Origin: Verrucomicrobiaceae bacterium UBA1938
GTDB lineage: Bacteria; Verrucomicrobiota; Verrucomicrobiia; Verrucomicrobiales; Verrucomicrobiaceae
Length of the DNA: 57,834 nucleotides
Reading direction: 5' to 3'
Assembly: GCA_002336895.1 (NCBI GenBank)
Contig: DDFC01000003.1
Span: 1 to 57,834 of the forward strand
Positions 33,234 to 41,858 of this stretch are shown in pieces (position 1 is the first letter of the stretch; every line of letters starts with the position of its first letter). The notes under the pieces are model-generated. The model was not told where the DNA came from and did not search any database. It worked only from the letters and a program-made list of their open reading frames with translations. The position numbers and the translations under genes are program-made.

Positions 33234-34188
33234 GGGGAAGAAGGGGGTTGCGTGAACAATGTGCTCCCATATGGCATGAGATGCCAAAACATCCTTGGGC
33301 AAATTTTGGAATGGCACAGAATTGCTTGTCTGGCCGCTTCCGGCTGACGCATTGTGCAGCATGTGAATGACCGAATGGGGAGCTTGATGGCGTGGGGGAT
33401 GGACAATCGTGAAATTGTCACGGTGATAGGGAACTGCCCATTGAGTGTTTTGACAAGCCGGAGCTGCTCTTTGGCGGCATCTCGGTCATCAAGGCGCTTT
33501 GTCGATGAAGGAAGTTGTATGCAGCATCTTGCACACAGGGTCTGCTCTCAGACGGGTCGCCCCGGGTCTGCGATGAGGACAAATTATCGACAACTTCATG
33601 CTTGGCATTTGGACAGGGGCTGCCGCAGAATGCATTGCGACTGCAGCCTCATGACCAGATGTCGGCGGCTGGTTTTGACTATAAGAACATGCCCGGATAG
33701 TGCACCTGCAGCTGGCTCTTCGGCAAGCTGACCGGACATGCGACACCACGGTGCTCCGGCTGTTGCAGAGATAGTTCTTGGAGTTGGTCAAAGTTGGGCG
33801 GTCGCTGTGAATTTCGACAGCGGGAGCATCATCCGCGGGGGCAGGAAAACGCGGTCAAAGTTTGCAACCTCAGCCAAAGAAGACGCTGCGGGCACTAACC
33901 CCTCATGCCTTCAACAGCCAGACACGCTGATGGCCAATGCAAGGTTGCGCCCGGGCAAAGCGGTGGTGCACTCCAACGGCGTGGGGTTCAAGCGCGAGAC
34001 CTTTGATGGGGCGCTGCTCAGGGGGGGCGTTCGACGGCGGCTTATAGACGGATGAGACACTCAGTGCGCAGCCAGCCTGCATGAGACCAATATTGAACTG
34101 CCACTGGATGAATGCTCTGCTTATGCCTGCTCCATAGTATGGTTCGGGCTTCGCACAACCGCAGCAGCTCCATCTCCGTAGTTCGCGC
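33234..34188. other. Gene-poor region of about 955 bp, nothing recognised
   Basis: No frame here has convincing protein character. The longest open stretches (33354-33731 plus, 33738-34055 plus, 33489-33791 minus) are rich in Cys, Arg, Ser and His in a way typical of chance frames, and match no family I know. Base composition is more even than in the flanking genes. It could be decayed coding sequence, or carry regulation for the genes on each side; there is no tRNA-like fold and no strong terminator. Confidence 0.5.
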
Positions 34189-34965
34189 TTACTTTGCTGT
34201 GTAGCCGCCATCCACGGGCAAGTTCACTCCGGTGATGTAGCGGGAAGCATCGCTCAGGAGAAAGATCACCGCGCCGCCGAGATCGGTCTCGTCCGCCATG
34301 CGGCCCAGCATGGTGTGCTCGCAGTAGCGCTGCAGGAAGGGCTCGGGCTGGTTGTTGAAAAAGCCGCCGGGGGCAAGGTTGTTTACCCGCACGCCCTGAG
34401 GGCCGTAGAGTGCGGCGTAGAAGCGCGTCAGGTTTTCCATCCCGCCTTTATGGAAGAAGTAATCCGGTGGCATGTCGCCCATGTTGGTTCCGGAGTAGAG
34501 CTCGTAGCTGGGGCCTATCATGCCCTGGATGCTGCCGATATTTACGATGCTGCCGCGCCCTGCTTCGGCCATCGTTTTGCCAAAGTGCCGGTGCATGAGC
34601 ATGACTCCCGTGGCATTCACGCGCATGGACTCCGCAAACTGCTCCACCGCGCCATTCGCCCCCTTCATCGGGCGCAGCACGGCGTTGTTCACCAGTCCAT
34701 GCAGTGCCCCATGCTGCGCGGAGATGCGCTCATGCAGCGCGATGACGGATGCTTCGTCTCCTTGATCCAGCGATTCCGCAAAGACGCGGTGCCCCTTCGC
34801 CGTCTCCTCCTCCGCCACCGCCTGCAGCTTGGACACATCTCGTGAGGCCAGGATCAGCGTAGCCCCCGTCTCCGCCAGCATGGCCGCCAGCCCACGGCCA
34901 TACAGACCCGCGCCGCCGGTGAGGAGGATGGTTTTGCCTTGGAGAGAGAAGATAGAGGAGGACAT
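34189..34965 (-). CDS. Short-chain dehydrogenase/reductase
   Basis: A 258-residue classical SDR. The cofactor loop is TGGAGLYGRG (from residue 16), NNA follows at about 93, the catalytic Ser is in NIGSIQG (Ser145) and the Tyr-x3-Lys pair is Tyr169 and Lys173 (YFFHK). An insertion before the Tyr (ELYSGTNMGDMPPD) resembles the SDRs found in nonulosonic-acid and other sugar-modification clusters. It is the last gene of a four-gene minus-strand operon, 5 bp after the aldolase gene. It would reduce or oxidise a sugar-derived carbonyl; the substrate is unknown. Confidence 0.88.
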   Translation of the reverse strand: MSSSIFSLQGKTILLTGGAGLYGRGLAAMLAETGATLILASRDVSKLQAVAEEETAKGHRVFAESLDQGDEASVIALHERISAQHGALHGLVNNAVLRPMKGANGAVEQFAESMRVNATGVMLMHRHFGKTMAEAGRGSIVNIGSIQGMIGPSYELYSGTNMGDMPPDYFFHKGGMENLTRFYAALYGPQGVRVNNLAPGGFFNNQPEPFLQRYCEHTMLGRMADETDLGGAVIFLLSDASRYITGVNLPVDGGYTAK

Positions 34966-34970
34966 GGGGC

Positions 34971-35780
34971 TTACTTGGATTTGTAGATTGAATCACTGCC
35001 GCTGGCCGCAGCACTGCCGCCGAAATCTCCCACCAGCTTCTTGAAAGCATTCCCCAGCTCGATCACATCCGCACCCAGCGTGAAGACACGCGTGCCCTCG
35101 GCCAGCACCTCCTCCTTCTGTCCGTAGAGCGATGCCACGGCGGGGTATTTGCCATGCTTCAGTGCAGCCGCTGCCACGCGCTTGCGCGCGGCCACCACCT
35201 CGGGGTGGGTAGCCTGTCCCAGCTTGCCTATGCGGTGGCTGAAATCTCCCGCGCCAAAGAGCAGCATGTCAAATCCCGGCACCGCAGCGATCTCCTCCAC
35301 CACCTCCAGCGCCTCGGGGCTTTCGATCTGCAGGATGATGAACTTTTCGGTATTGCAGTGGTGTGCGTAGTTCGCCAGCGGCACCTGGCAGAAAAGCCCG
35401 TCCATGTTTCCGGCATCCAGCGCCTTGTGGCCCAGCGGCTGGCAGCGCACCATATCGACCACGTTTCGTGCCTCATCCGCGCTCGTCACATGCGGCACCA
35501 TGATGCCCGTGGCATCGCACTCAAAGGGCTTCACGTATTCGCTGTAGCCGCCCTTGTTCACGCGCACGATGGTGTCCATGTCGTAGAGCTTGGCAGCGCG
35601 CACCTGATGCTCCAGGTTCAGCCAGTCATTCGGCACATGCTCATTGCACAGCCACACCGCGCTGGCACCGCTGAGACCGGCCAGCTCCACGATGCGGGGA
35701 TCTCCCAGGTTCAGCTTGAGCACGGTGCTGTTCTGACCGGAGCGCAGCTCGCGGAGGATGCGTGAGGGGCGGAGTTTCAT
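34971..35780 (-). CDS. HpcH/HpaI-family aldolase
   Basis: A 269-residue metal-dependent class II aldolase that cleaves or forms 2-keto-3-deoxy acids by retro-aldol chemistry. Family residues are visible: the catalytic His in CNEHVPND (His48), Arg73 in IVRVNKGG, the metal ligands Glu153 (QIESPEAL) and Asp179 (FGAGDFS). The gene overlaps the upstream dehydrogenase by four bases. With two Gfo/Idh dehydrogenases and an SDR in the same operon, it probably acts in breakdown or synthesis of a sugar acid. The C-terminus ends in a Ser/Lys-rich tail. Confidence 0.88.
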   Translation of the reverse strand: MKLRPSRILRELRSGQNSTVLKLNLGDPRIVELAGLSGASAVWLCNEHVPNDWLNLEHQVRAAKLYDMDTIVRVNKGGYSEYVKPFECDATGIMVPHVTSADEARNVVDMVRCQPLGHKALDAGNMDGLFCQVPLANYAHHCNTEKFIILQIESPEALEVVEEIAAVPGFDMLLFGAGDFSHRIGKLGQATHPEVVAARKRVAAAALKHGKYPAVASLYGQKEEVLAEGTRVFTLGADVIELGNAFKKLVGDFGGSAAASGSDSIYKSK

Positions 35781-36739
35781 GAATGTATTTCGGAAAGGAT
35801 GTCTGCAATGTGTATCGCCGCGCCATTCTGCTCACGGCTGCGCCTGCCTGCAATGATCACGGCCATCAGCTCCACGGTTTCTTCAAAGGGCAGGGGGCGT
35901 GCGCTCGTGCGCAGCATGTCGATGAAAGCCACGAGCTGGCCGCGAAAGGCGCTGTAGGTATCGGTAAGCCGCAGCGGCAGCTGCCCCTTGGTGCCATACA
36001 GATGCACCGCGCCAAAGCTGCCATACGCATCGTGCAGCGCGCCGATGGTCACACGCACGCCGCTGCGGTGCGTCAGGTGCATCACATCGCCGCCGGCATC
36101 GCTGTGCGCCTGCACGGTGAGAAAGCCCCGCCCCAGCAGCGGCTCCACCGCCTCCAGTGCATGGATGCCGTAGCGCTCCCACGTCTTGCAGGTAAAGCTG
36201 GTGATCCACCTCATATCTCCTACCAGCTCCTGCTGTTCCGCATTCAGCCGCATCTCCGGCGCATAGCGCATGCCGCTGGTGGAGAGGATCGTGGCCCCGG
36301 CCTCATGCCACTGCACAAACTGCCGCAGGTCGGTGATGTTCGTCGCCATCGGCTTGTCAACAAAGACCGGCAGCCCCGCCTCGATAAAGGGGCGCACGCG
36401 GCGGATGTGGTCGTCGCCATCATCGGTGGAAATGATCACCGCGTCCACCAGGCCGATCACTTCTTCCGGCTTTGCCACGATGTTCGCTATCAGGCTCGCA
36501 GCAGCCACCTTGGGCGCATCAGCGGGATCATCCGTCCACAGGTGCGTCACGCGCGCACCGGGTACGCGCACATCCTCCACGCGCTGCTTTCCCAGGTAGC
36601 TCAGGATGGCAGGGTAGTGGCATGCCGCCATCGCCTCCGGATTGAAGCCATTGATGATGGCGCTCCAGGAATACGGGTGGCCGTTTCCCTCGATCATGCC
36701 CAGCATGGCCAGGCGCAGTTCTTTGCCTTCGTCGTTCAT
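35777..36739 (-). CDS. Gfo/Idh/MocA-family oxidoreductase (second of the pair)
   Basis: A 320-residue NAD(P)-dependent sugar or sugar-derivative dehydrogenase. The N-terminus MNDEGKELRLAMLGMIEGNG is a divergent Rossmann start that lacks the tidy GxGxxG loop of its neighbour, and there is a long insertion before VDAVIISTDDGDDH. The cofactor motif PVFVDKPMAT retains the family's catalytic Lys (EKP appears as DKP). It overlaps both neighbouring genes by four bases. The divergent N-terminus suggests a different cofactor geometry or substrate from the first copy. Confidence 0.85.
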   Translation of the reverse strand: MNDEGKELRLAMLGMIEGNGHPYSWSAIINGFNPEAMAACHYPAILSYLGKQRVEDVRVPGARVTHLWTDDPADAPKVAAASLIANIVAKPEEVIGLVDAVIISTDDGDDHIRRVRPFIEAGLPVFVDKPMATNITDLRQFVQWHEAGATILSTSGMRYAPEMRLNAEQQELVGDMRWITSFTCKTWERYGIHALEAVEPLLGRGFLTVQAHSDAGGDVMHLTHRSGVRVTIGALHDAYGSFGAVHLYGTKGQLPLRLTDTYSAFRGQLVAFIDMLRTSARPLPFEETVELMAVIIAGRRSREQNGAAIHIADILSEIHS

Positions 36740-37725
36740 GGAATCGTGATGGGCATGCCGGTGGCGGCGGACTCCAGCGCGGCGCGGTTGCAGCGCAGCG
36801 TCTGCGCCGCCTCGTCAAAGGTGCACAGCGTGCAGGCCCGGCCCTCCATGCCATCAAGAAAGGCGTTTGCCTGCGCGATGAAAAGATCATCCCGCTGCAG
36901 CGGCGCGGTGCTGCGCCACTCCCAGGTCGTCTCCCCCAGCCGCATGCTGCCCCAGCGCTGCGCATGGGATTCGATCTTGAGGCTTCCGCCCTCGCACTGC
37001 ACCTCCAGCGTGGTCTCATTGGCCGCCTGAAACTGCGTCATGGCGTAGCTGGCCATCACGCTTCCGTGTCTGGCGCAGATGTTCACGGTATCCTCCACGC
37101 TCACGCCTTCCAGCTGCTGGTGCGCGGCATCGCAGTAGAGGCGTGTCATGGGGCCGATCAGCCACTCCATCGCGTTCATGAGATGCGTCAGCGCATCCTG
37201 GATGGCGCCGCCGCCGGTCTCGTGCCGAGCATAGTAGATGTTCCGGTAGGCCGGGCGAAAGGTGGGGAAGTGCTGCCCCGCCACCACCGTGGCCTGCAGC
37301 GGCCTGCCCAGCGCACCACTGTGAAGAAACTCACGCGCCGCCACCAGCCATGGAAAGCAGTGGTAAACATACGCCACAGCCGCAAAGCGCCCGCTGCTGG
37401 CGATGGCCGCGCGCGTTTCCTCCAGGCCCTCCAGCGTCACAGACAGCGGCTTCTCGATCAGCAGCGCCGCCCCGTGCGCCGCACCCTCCCGCGCCATGGC
37501 CAGATGCAGATGCGCCGGGCTGCAGATCACCAGCGCATCAAACCGCTGCGCCGCCAGCGCCGCATACAGACTGCTGAATGCGGTCACGCCATAGCGCTGG
37601 CTCACCTCCGCCAGCAGCGCGTCATTGGCATCGCACGCGCTCACCTGGCAGCGCCCCGTCTGCTGAAAGCAGCGCAGATGCCGCTCGCCGATGCTGCCGC
37701 AGCCGATGATGAGGATGGAATGCAT
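36736..37725 (-). CDS. Gfo/Idh/MocA-family oxidoreductase (first of the pair)
   Basis: A 329-residue dehydrogenase with a canonical N-terminal Rossmann motif (LIIGCGSIGERHLR) and the EKPLSV motif with the catalytic Lys. The C-terminal half is the alpha/beta oxidoreductase domain, with GGGAIQDALTHLMNAMEWL resembling the GGGxxxDxxxHxxD substrate-binding stretch. It is the first gene of the operon. The upstream 71 bp separate it from the DUF1592 gene on the same strand and hold a palindrome (37776-37793). Confidence 0.88.
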   Translation of the reverse strand: MHSILIIGCGSIGERHLRCFQQTGRCQVSACDANDALLAEVSQRYGVTAFSSLYAALAAQRFDALVICSPAHLHLAMAREGAAHGAALLIEKPLSVTLEGLEETRAAIASSGRFAAVAYVYHCFPWLVAAREFLHSGALGRPLQATVVAGQHFPTFRPAYRNIYYARHETGGGAIQDALTHLMNAMEWLIGPMTRLYCDAAHQQLEGVSVEDTVNICARHGSVMASYAMTQFQAANETTLEVQCEGGSLKIESHAQRWGSMRLGETTWEWRSTAPLQRDDLFIAQANAFLDGMEGRACTLCTFDEAAQTLRCNRAALESAATGMPITIP

Positions 37726-37775
37726 GTCCGCGAACTAACCTCGCAGCCCCTCTGAGTCCAAGATGTTTCAGCTGG

Positions 37776-37793
37776 TCTGGTCCGTGGACCAGA
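37776..37793. promoter_or_regulatory. 8-bp perfect inverted repeat, 2-bp centre
   Basis: TCTGGTCC-gt-GGACCAGA begins 4 bp past the DUF1592 stop and lies about 50 bp before the first Gfo/Idh start, both read on the minus strand. As RNA it would form a hairpin but has no following T-tract. It may be a terminator without a U-tail, or an operator for the four-gene operon. Confidence 0.4.
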
Positions 37794-37796
37794 GGC

Positions 37797-40514
37797 TTAC
37801 TTGCCCGCTGTCTGCGGAGCCGCGCGCATCTTCTGGAATGGCACGCTTTCGCACACGGCCAGGATCAGGTCCTGCATGCGGTTGCCTGAGGCTTTGGACT
37901 TGCGCAGGATCTCCTCGGTGGTCGGCTTGTCGGAGTATTCGAGGCCACGACCCAGCGCGTAGATGAGAAGGTTGTCGGCCAGGTTTTTCACAAACTGGTC
38001 GCTCAGATCCCTCACTAGAACCGTGCGCAGCTCGGCCAGGTTGGCAAAGGTCTGTCCGCGCACCAGCGAGCCGGAGGCGTCGATGGGCTGCTTCTTCTCC
38101 TCATCTCGCCAGCGGCCGATGGCGTCGTAGTTTTCAAAGGCGAAGCCCATGGGATCAAGGAAGGCATGGCATCCGGCGCAGGAGGCATTGCTGCGATGCT
38201 CTGCAAACTGCTGGCGCAGCGTCATCTTGCCAAACTGCTGCTTGCGCTCATCCAGCGGGGGCACACCTCCAGGTGCTGGCGGCGGCGGAGTGCCGAGGAT
38301 GTTTTCCAACAGGTACTTGCCGCGCTTGACCGGAGAGGTGCGCGTGGGAGTGGAGGTCAGCGTGAGAATGCTGCCTTGCGTCAGCACACCGCCACGTGGT
38401 GTCCCCTGCAGGGACACCTTCTGATATTTGTCCCCCTTTACACCCTGGATGCCGTAGAAGCGGGCCAGCTTCTCATTGAGGAAGGAGTAGTCCGCATTGA
38501 GGAAGGCTATCACGTCCAGGTTGTTGCGCAGGATGTTGTCAAAAAACATCTGAGACTCCTTCTTCATCGCGTAGGCCATGCCGCCCTTCCACTCGGGGAA
38601 GCGGCGCTCATCTACATTCACGATGTCCATGTCCCGCAGCTGCAGCCACTGGCCGGCAAAGTCCTCGGTGAGGCTCCAGGCGCGGTAGTCGGCCAGCATG
38701 CGCTTCACTTCGGTGGTCAGGTTCTTGCGCAGCTCACCTTTGGCGGCCAGCTGCAGCAGCTTGTCATCCGGCGGGGCGGACCAAAGGAAGTAGGAGAGGC
38801 GGGAGGCCAGGCTGTATTCGTCGATCAGCGCCACGCCATCCTGCACCGGACCCACAGCGGTGGGCGAGCCTTGGTAGAGGAATCCGGGTGATACCAGCAT
38901 GCCGCGAAGCACGTAGCCCAGGGCGTCCAACGGCGGCAGTTTCTCCTGGATGCCGAGATCCGCGATGCCGTGCCACTTGGTTTTTTCTGCATCGCGCAGC
39001 GGGCGGCGAAAGAGGCGCTGTCCCAGCTTGTCCACCATCGCGTGCATTTCGGTCGCGGCAATGCCGTCTGGCTGTCCCACGGGACCCTCCACTTTGAGCT
39101 GGTGCAGCCAGAAGTTGCGGTCTTGGTGGGTCTTTTCGTCGTAAAAGTCATTCAGGAACCACACCTGGATCTCATGCTTGCCCGCTGGCAGCTCCACCTC
39201 GGTGCCAAACCACTGTGGCGTTTGATCCTTGGCGGTGATGGAGAAAGAGCCTGCGTTCTTGCCGCCGATGCGCACGTCAAACTTCGCGGGCTCGCCACCG
39301 GCCTGCTGCGCCCCAGCCTTGATGCCGATGCGGTACTTGCCGGCTGCAGCCAGATCCAGATGATGCTTCACGTAGCCATTCGAGGGCAGCTCGATGGTGC
39401 CTGTGTCTCGGGAGGCATTGCCCTGACCGTTTTCAAAATCCTCGCCTGTGAGCTTCAGCGCAGGCAGGCCTGCAGGCCTGCCATCCAGCAGCCACTGCAC
39501 GAGGCGCGTGCCACGCGGCGGCAGCAGCCCGTCGGGGCCTTCCACTTCGATCTTGTCCAGCGCCAGATTGCGGTCGCGCTTGTCCGGATCAGGATTCTGC
39601 GGATCGGCGAAGTCATTCACAAAACGCACCACGATTTTGTGCTCGCCACTCTTGAGCGGGAGCGTGTGCTGGATCACCTGCCAGGGGCCTTTGTCTCCAT
39701 TGTAGCGTGCAGTCACATCAAAGGTGCCCAGCTCCTTGTCATCGACTTTCAGCAGCACTCTGGCCGCATCAGGTCCTGCCTGGGTGGCAGAGAGGTGAAA
39801 TTTCAGCTGGTAGTTGCCATACGCTGGTGCGTTGAATTTCGTGGCCGCATCCGCATTGCTATGGAACCAGCGCACGCCATCCCATTCCTTGGTCTCGCCT
39901 TTCTGGTTCCAAAACTTCTTGGCCCCCAGCTCCATGTCCAGGCGCTCCACGTCGGAGGTGTCCAGCGCCTTGTCAGCCACGGCATTCGCAGCGCGGATGT
40001 ACTTTTCCATCAGCAGCGGGGAGATGCTCAGCACGTCGCCGATGTTGTCGTAGCCGTAGCCGGTGTCGTCTGGCGGGAACTCATTGGCGGGCTTCATGTC
40101 CACCATCAGCAGGTCACGGATGGTGTTGTTGTATTCCGTGCGGTTCAGGCGGCGGTAGGTGATGTGCCCGGGGTCGATCTTTTTCGGGTCAAACCAGAAC
40201 ACGGTGTTGTCGATCCAGGCCACGATCTCATCGCGCTCATTTAGCGGTGGTTTCTCCTTTTTCTCCGGCGGCATCACGTGCGTCACCAGCTGCTGTCGTG
40301 CATGGTCCCACAGCACCTTGTCTGCTATGAGCTTGCCGTATTCCGGGTACTCATCCAGCGCAAAGTCGCCCTTGTCCGTGCCGTCGCCATGGCAGTCGTA
40401 GCAGTACTTCTGCAGCAGTGGAAGGATGCGCTGAGTATAGGCGTCCTGGCCGCGCTCGGCGGCTGTCAGCAGGCATGGGAGAGCTAGGAACGCGAAGATG
40501 AGTCTGCGTGGCAT
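37797..40514 (-). CDS. Exported DUF1587/1592/1588/1585 cytochrome-type protein with two carbohydrate-binding-like modules
   Basis: A 905-residue protein from the ATG at 40514, with a signal peptide (PRRLIFAFLALPCLLTAAE). A single c-type heme site CYDCH (38-42) forms the PSCyt1-like N-terminus; TYRRLNRTEYNNTIRDLL opens the DUF1587 part. Two similar jelly-roll modules follow (about 230-330 and 390-485), each ending in a ...VRFVNDF...RNLALDKIEVEG-type strand as in CBM60-like domains. DUF1595/1592 (EYSLASRLSYFLWSAPPD), DUF1588 (RTSPVKRGKYLLENILGTP, then CAGCHAFLDPMGFAFENYD) and DUF1585 complete it. Such proteins are thought to act in polysaccharide use but are uncharacterised. The usual DUF1552 partner is absent. 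Confidence 0.9.
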   Translation of the reverse strand: MPRRLIFAFLALPCLLTAAERGQDAYTQRILPLLQKYCYDCHGDGTDKGDFALDEYPEYGKLIADKVLWDHARQQLVTHVMPPEKKEKPPLNERDEIVAWIDNTVFWFDPKKIDPGHITYRRLNRTEYNNTIRDLLMVDMKPANEFPPDDTGYGYDNIGDVLSISPLLMEKYIRAANAVADKALDTSDVERLDMELGAKKFWNQKGETKEWDGVRWFHSNADAATKFNAPAYGNYQLKFHLSATQAGPDAARVLLKVDDKELGTFDVTARYNGDKGPWQVIQHTLPLKSGEHKIVVRFVNDFADPQNPDPDKRDRNLALDKIEVEGPDGLLPPRGTRLVQWLLDGRPAGLPALKLTGEDFENGQGNASRDTGTIELPSNGYVKHHLDLAAAGKYRIGIKAGAQQAGGEPAKFDVRIGGKNAGSFSITAKDQTPQWFGTEVELPAGKHEIQVWFLNDFYDEKTHQDRNFWLHQLKVEGPVGQPDGIAATEMHAMVDKLGQRLFRRPLRDAEKTKWHGIADLGIQEKLPPLDALGYVLRGMLVSPGFLYQGSPTAVGPVQDGVALIDEYSLASRLSYFLWSAPPDDKLLQLAAKGELRKNLTTEVKRMLADYRAWSLTEDFAGQWLQLRDMDIVNVDERRFPEWKGGMAYAMKKESQMFFDNILRNNLDVIAFLNADYSFLNEKLARFYGIQGVKGDKYQKVSLQGTPRGGVLTQGSILTLTSTPTRTSPVKRGKYLLENILGTPPPPAPGGVPPLDERKQQFGKMTLRQQFAEHRSNASCAGCHAFLDPMGFAFENYDAIGRWRDEEKKQPIDASGSLVRGQTFANLAELRTVLVRDLSDQFVKNLADNLLIYALGRGLEYSDKPTTEEILRKSKASGNRMQDLILAVCESVPFQKMRAAPQTAGK

Positions 40515-40650
40515 GAATGGGGGAATAGGGGTATCTATCTGTACGCACGAAGAGTGGCAGGGATTTCGCCGAAAACCAGCGGTGCATTGCACGTGATTTG
40601 GGGTTGCATGCGCCCGGGCTTGCGCTGAAGAAGCGCGCCCTTTTTTTTAC

Positions 40651-41055
40651 ATGTCCACATCAGCCCTCGAAACTGGTCGCGCCTTCCTGGCCGAAAACGC
40701 CAAAAAGCCCGGCATCACCACCACCGCCAGCGGCCTGCAGTATGAAGTTCTGACCCCCGGCACCGGTAGAAGCCCCAAGGCCAGAGACACCGTGGTGGTG
40801 AACTACCGTGGCACGCTGCTCAATGGCGTGGAGTTTGACAGCTCCTACCTGGCCGGGCGCGAGCCTGCGGAGTTTCCGCTCAAGCGTGTGATCAAAGGCT
40901 GGACCGAGGGGCTGCAACTCATGCAGGAGGGGGCCAAATACCGTTTCTTCATCCCATCTGAGCTGGCCTATGGCAAACGCGGCGCAGGCATCGACATCGG
41001 GCCGAACGAAACCCTCATCTTTGAGGTGGAACTCCTGAAAGTCTGGGAAGACTAG
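40651..41055 (+). CDS. FKBP-type peptidyl-prolyl cis-trans isomerase
   Basis: A 134-residue protein with one FKBP domain (about 30-132): TTASGLQYEVLTPGTGRSP, VVVNYRGTLLNGVEFDSSY, then VIKGWTEGLQLMQEG with the binding-pocket Trp, and IPSELAYGKRGAG leading to LIFEVELLKV. It catalyses proline isomerisation in folding proteins. There is no signal peptide; the N-terminus is short (STSALETGRAFLAENAKK) and looks like the tail of an FkpA/Mip dimerisation arm, so it is probably cytoplasmic. It may be co-transcribed with the SDR gene 18 bp downstream. Confidence 0.94.
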   Translation: MSTSALETGRAFLAENAKKPGITTTASGLQYEVLTPGTGRSPKARDTVVVNYRGTLLNGVEFDSSYLAGREPAEFPLKRVIKGWTEGLQLMQEGAKYRFFIPSELAYGKRGAGIDIGPNETLIFEVELLKVWED

Positions 41056-41073
41056 GCGCGATTTCCTCTGTCC

Positions 41074-41826
41074 ATGAATCAAATCGACATCAAGGACAGA
41101 GTGGCCATCGTCACCGGCGGTGCGCGCGGAATCGGGTATGCCATCGCAGAGCGCATGCTGCGCTCAGGTGCCAGCGTGTGCCTGTGGGACATCGATGCCA
41201 GCGCACTGGACGCCGCCAAGGCTGAGCTGTCCACCCTTGGTAAAGTGCACGCCGCCACCGTGGATCTCACCAGCATCGCCTCCGTGGAAAGCGCCACCGA
41301 ATCGACTCTAGCGGCCTTTGGCAAGATCGACATTCTCGTCAACAATGCAGGCATCGCTGGCACGAATGCGAAAACCTGGGAAACAGACCCCGCTGAATGG
41401 CAGCGTGTGATGGCCATCAATCTCAACGGCCCCTTCCACTGTTGCCATGCAGTTGTGCCGCATATGCTGAAAAACGGCTACGGTCGCATCGTCAACATCG
41501 CCTCCATCGCGGGCAAGGAGGGCAACCCCAACGCCGCTCACTACAGCGCCTCCAAGGCCGGTGTGGTGGCCTTGACCAAGTCTCTCGGCAAGGAGCTGGC
41601 CACCAGCGGCATCATTGTCAATGCCGTTACGCCTGCGGTGATCGAGACAGACATCCTCAAGCAGCTCACGAAGCAGCACATCGACTATATGCTTTCCAAG
41701 ATCCCGATGAATCGCTTCGGGAAAAAGGAGGAAGCCGCAGCCCTCGTGGTCTGGCTCAGCTCGGAGGACTGCTCCTTCACCACCGGTGCTGTCTTTGATT
41801 TATCCGGCGGTCGTGCCACCTATTGA
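41074..41826 (+). CDS. Short-chain dehydrogenase/reductase, FabG-like
   Basis: A 250-residue classical SDR. TGGARGIG (14-21) binds the cofactor, NNAG lies at 90-93, and Ser144, Tyr157 and Lys161 (NIASIAG, YSASK) are the catalytic residues. The C-terminus FTTGAVFDLSGGRATY matches the FabG / gluconate 5-dehydrogenase branch. It is 18 bp downstream of the FKBP gene and just before the dimethylformamidase-like gene. It is more likely a sugar or secondary-alcohol dehydrogenase than the fatty-acid FabG, but the substrate is not readable. Confidence 0.9.
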   Translation: MNQIDIKDRVAIVTGGARGIGYAIAERMLRSGASVCLWDIDASALDAAKAELSTLGKVHAATVDLTSIASVESATESTLAAFGKIDILVNNAGIAGTNAKTWETDPAEWQRVMAINLNGPFHCCHAVVPHMLKNGYGRIVNIASIAGKEGNPNAAHYSASKAGVVALTKSLGKELATSGIIVNAVTPAVIETDILKQLTKQHIDYMLSKIPMNRFGKKEEAAALVVWLSSEDCSFTTGAVFDLSGGRATY

Positions 41827-41858
41827 TCGTTTCAGGTTTCTCGCTGCGTAATCTGGGG

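Noticed and set aside
33738..34055. 105-codon frame in the gene-poor region
   Set aside because: No ribosome site, no family signature, mixed composition; probably chance.
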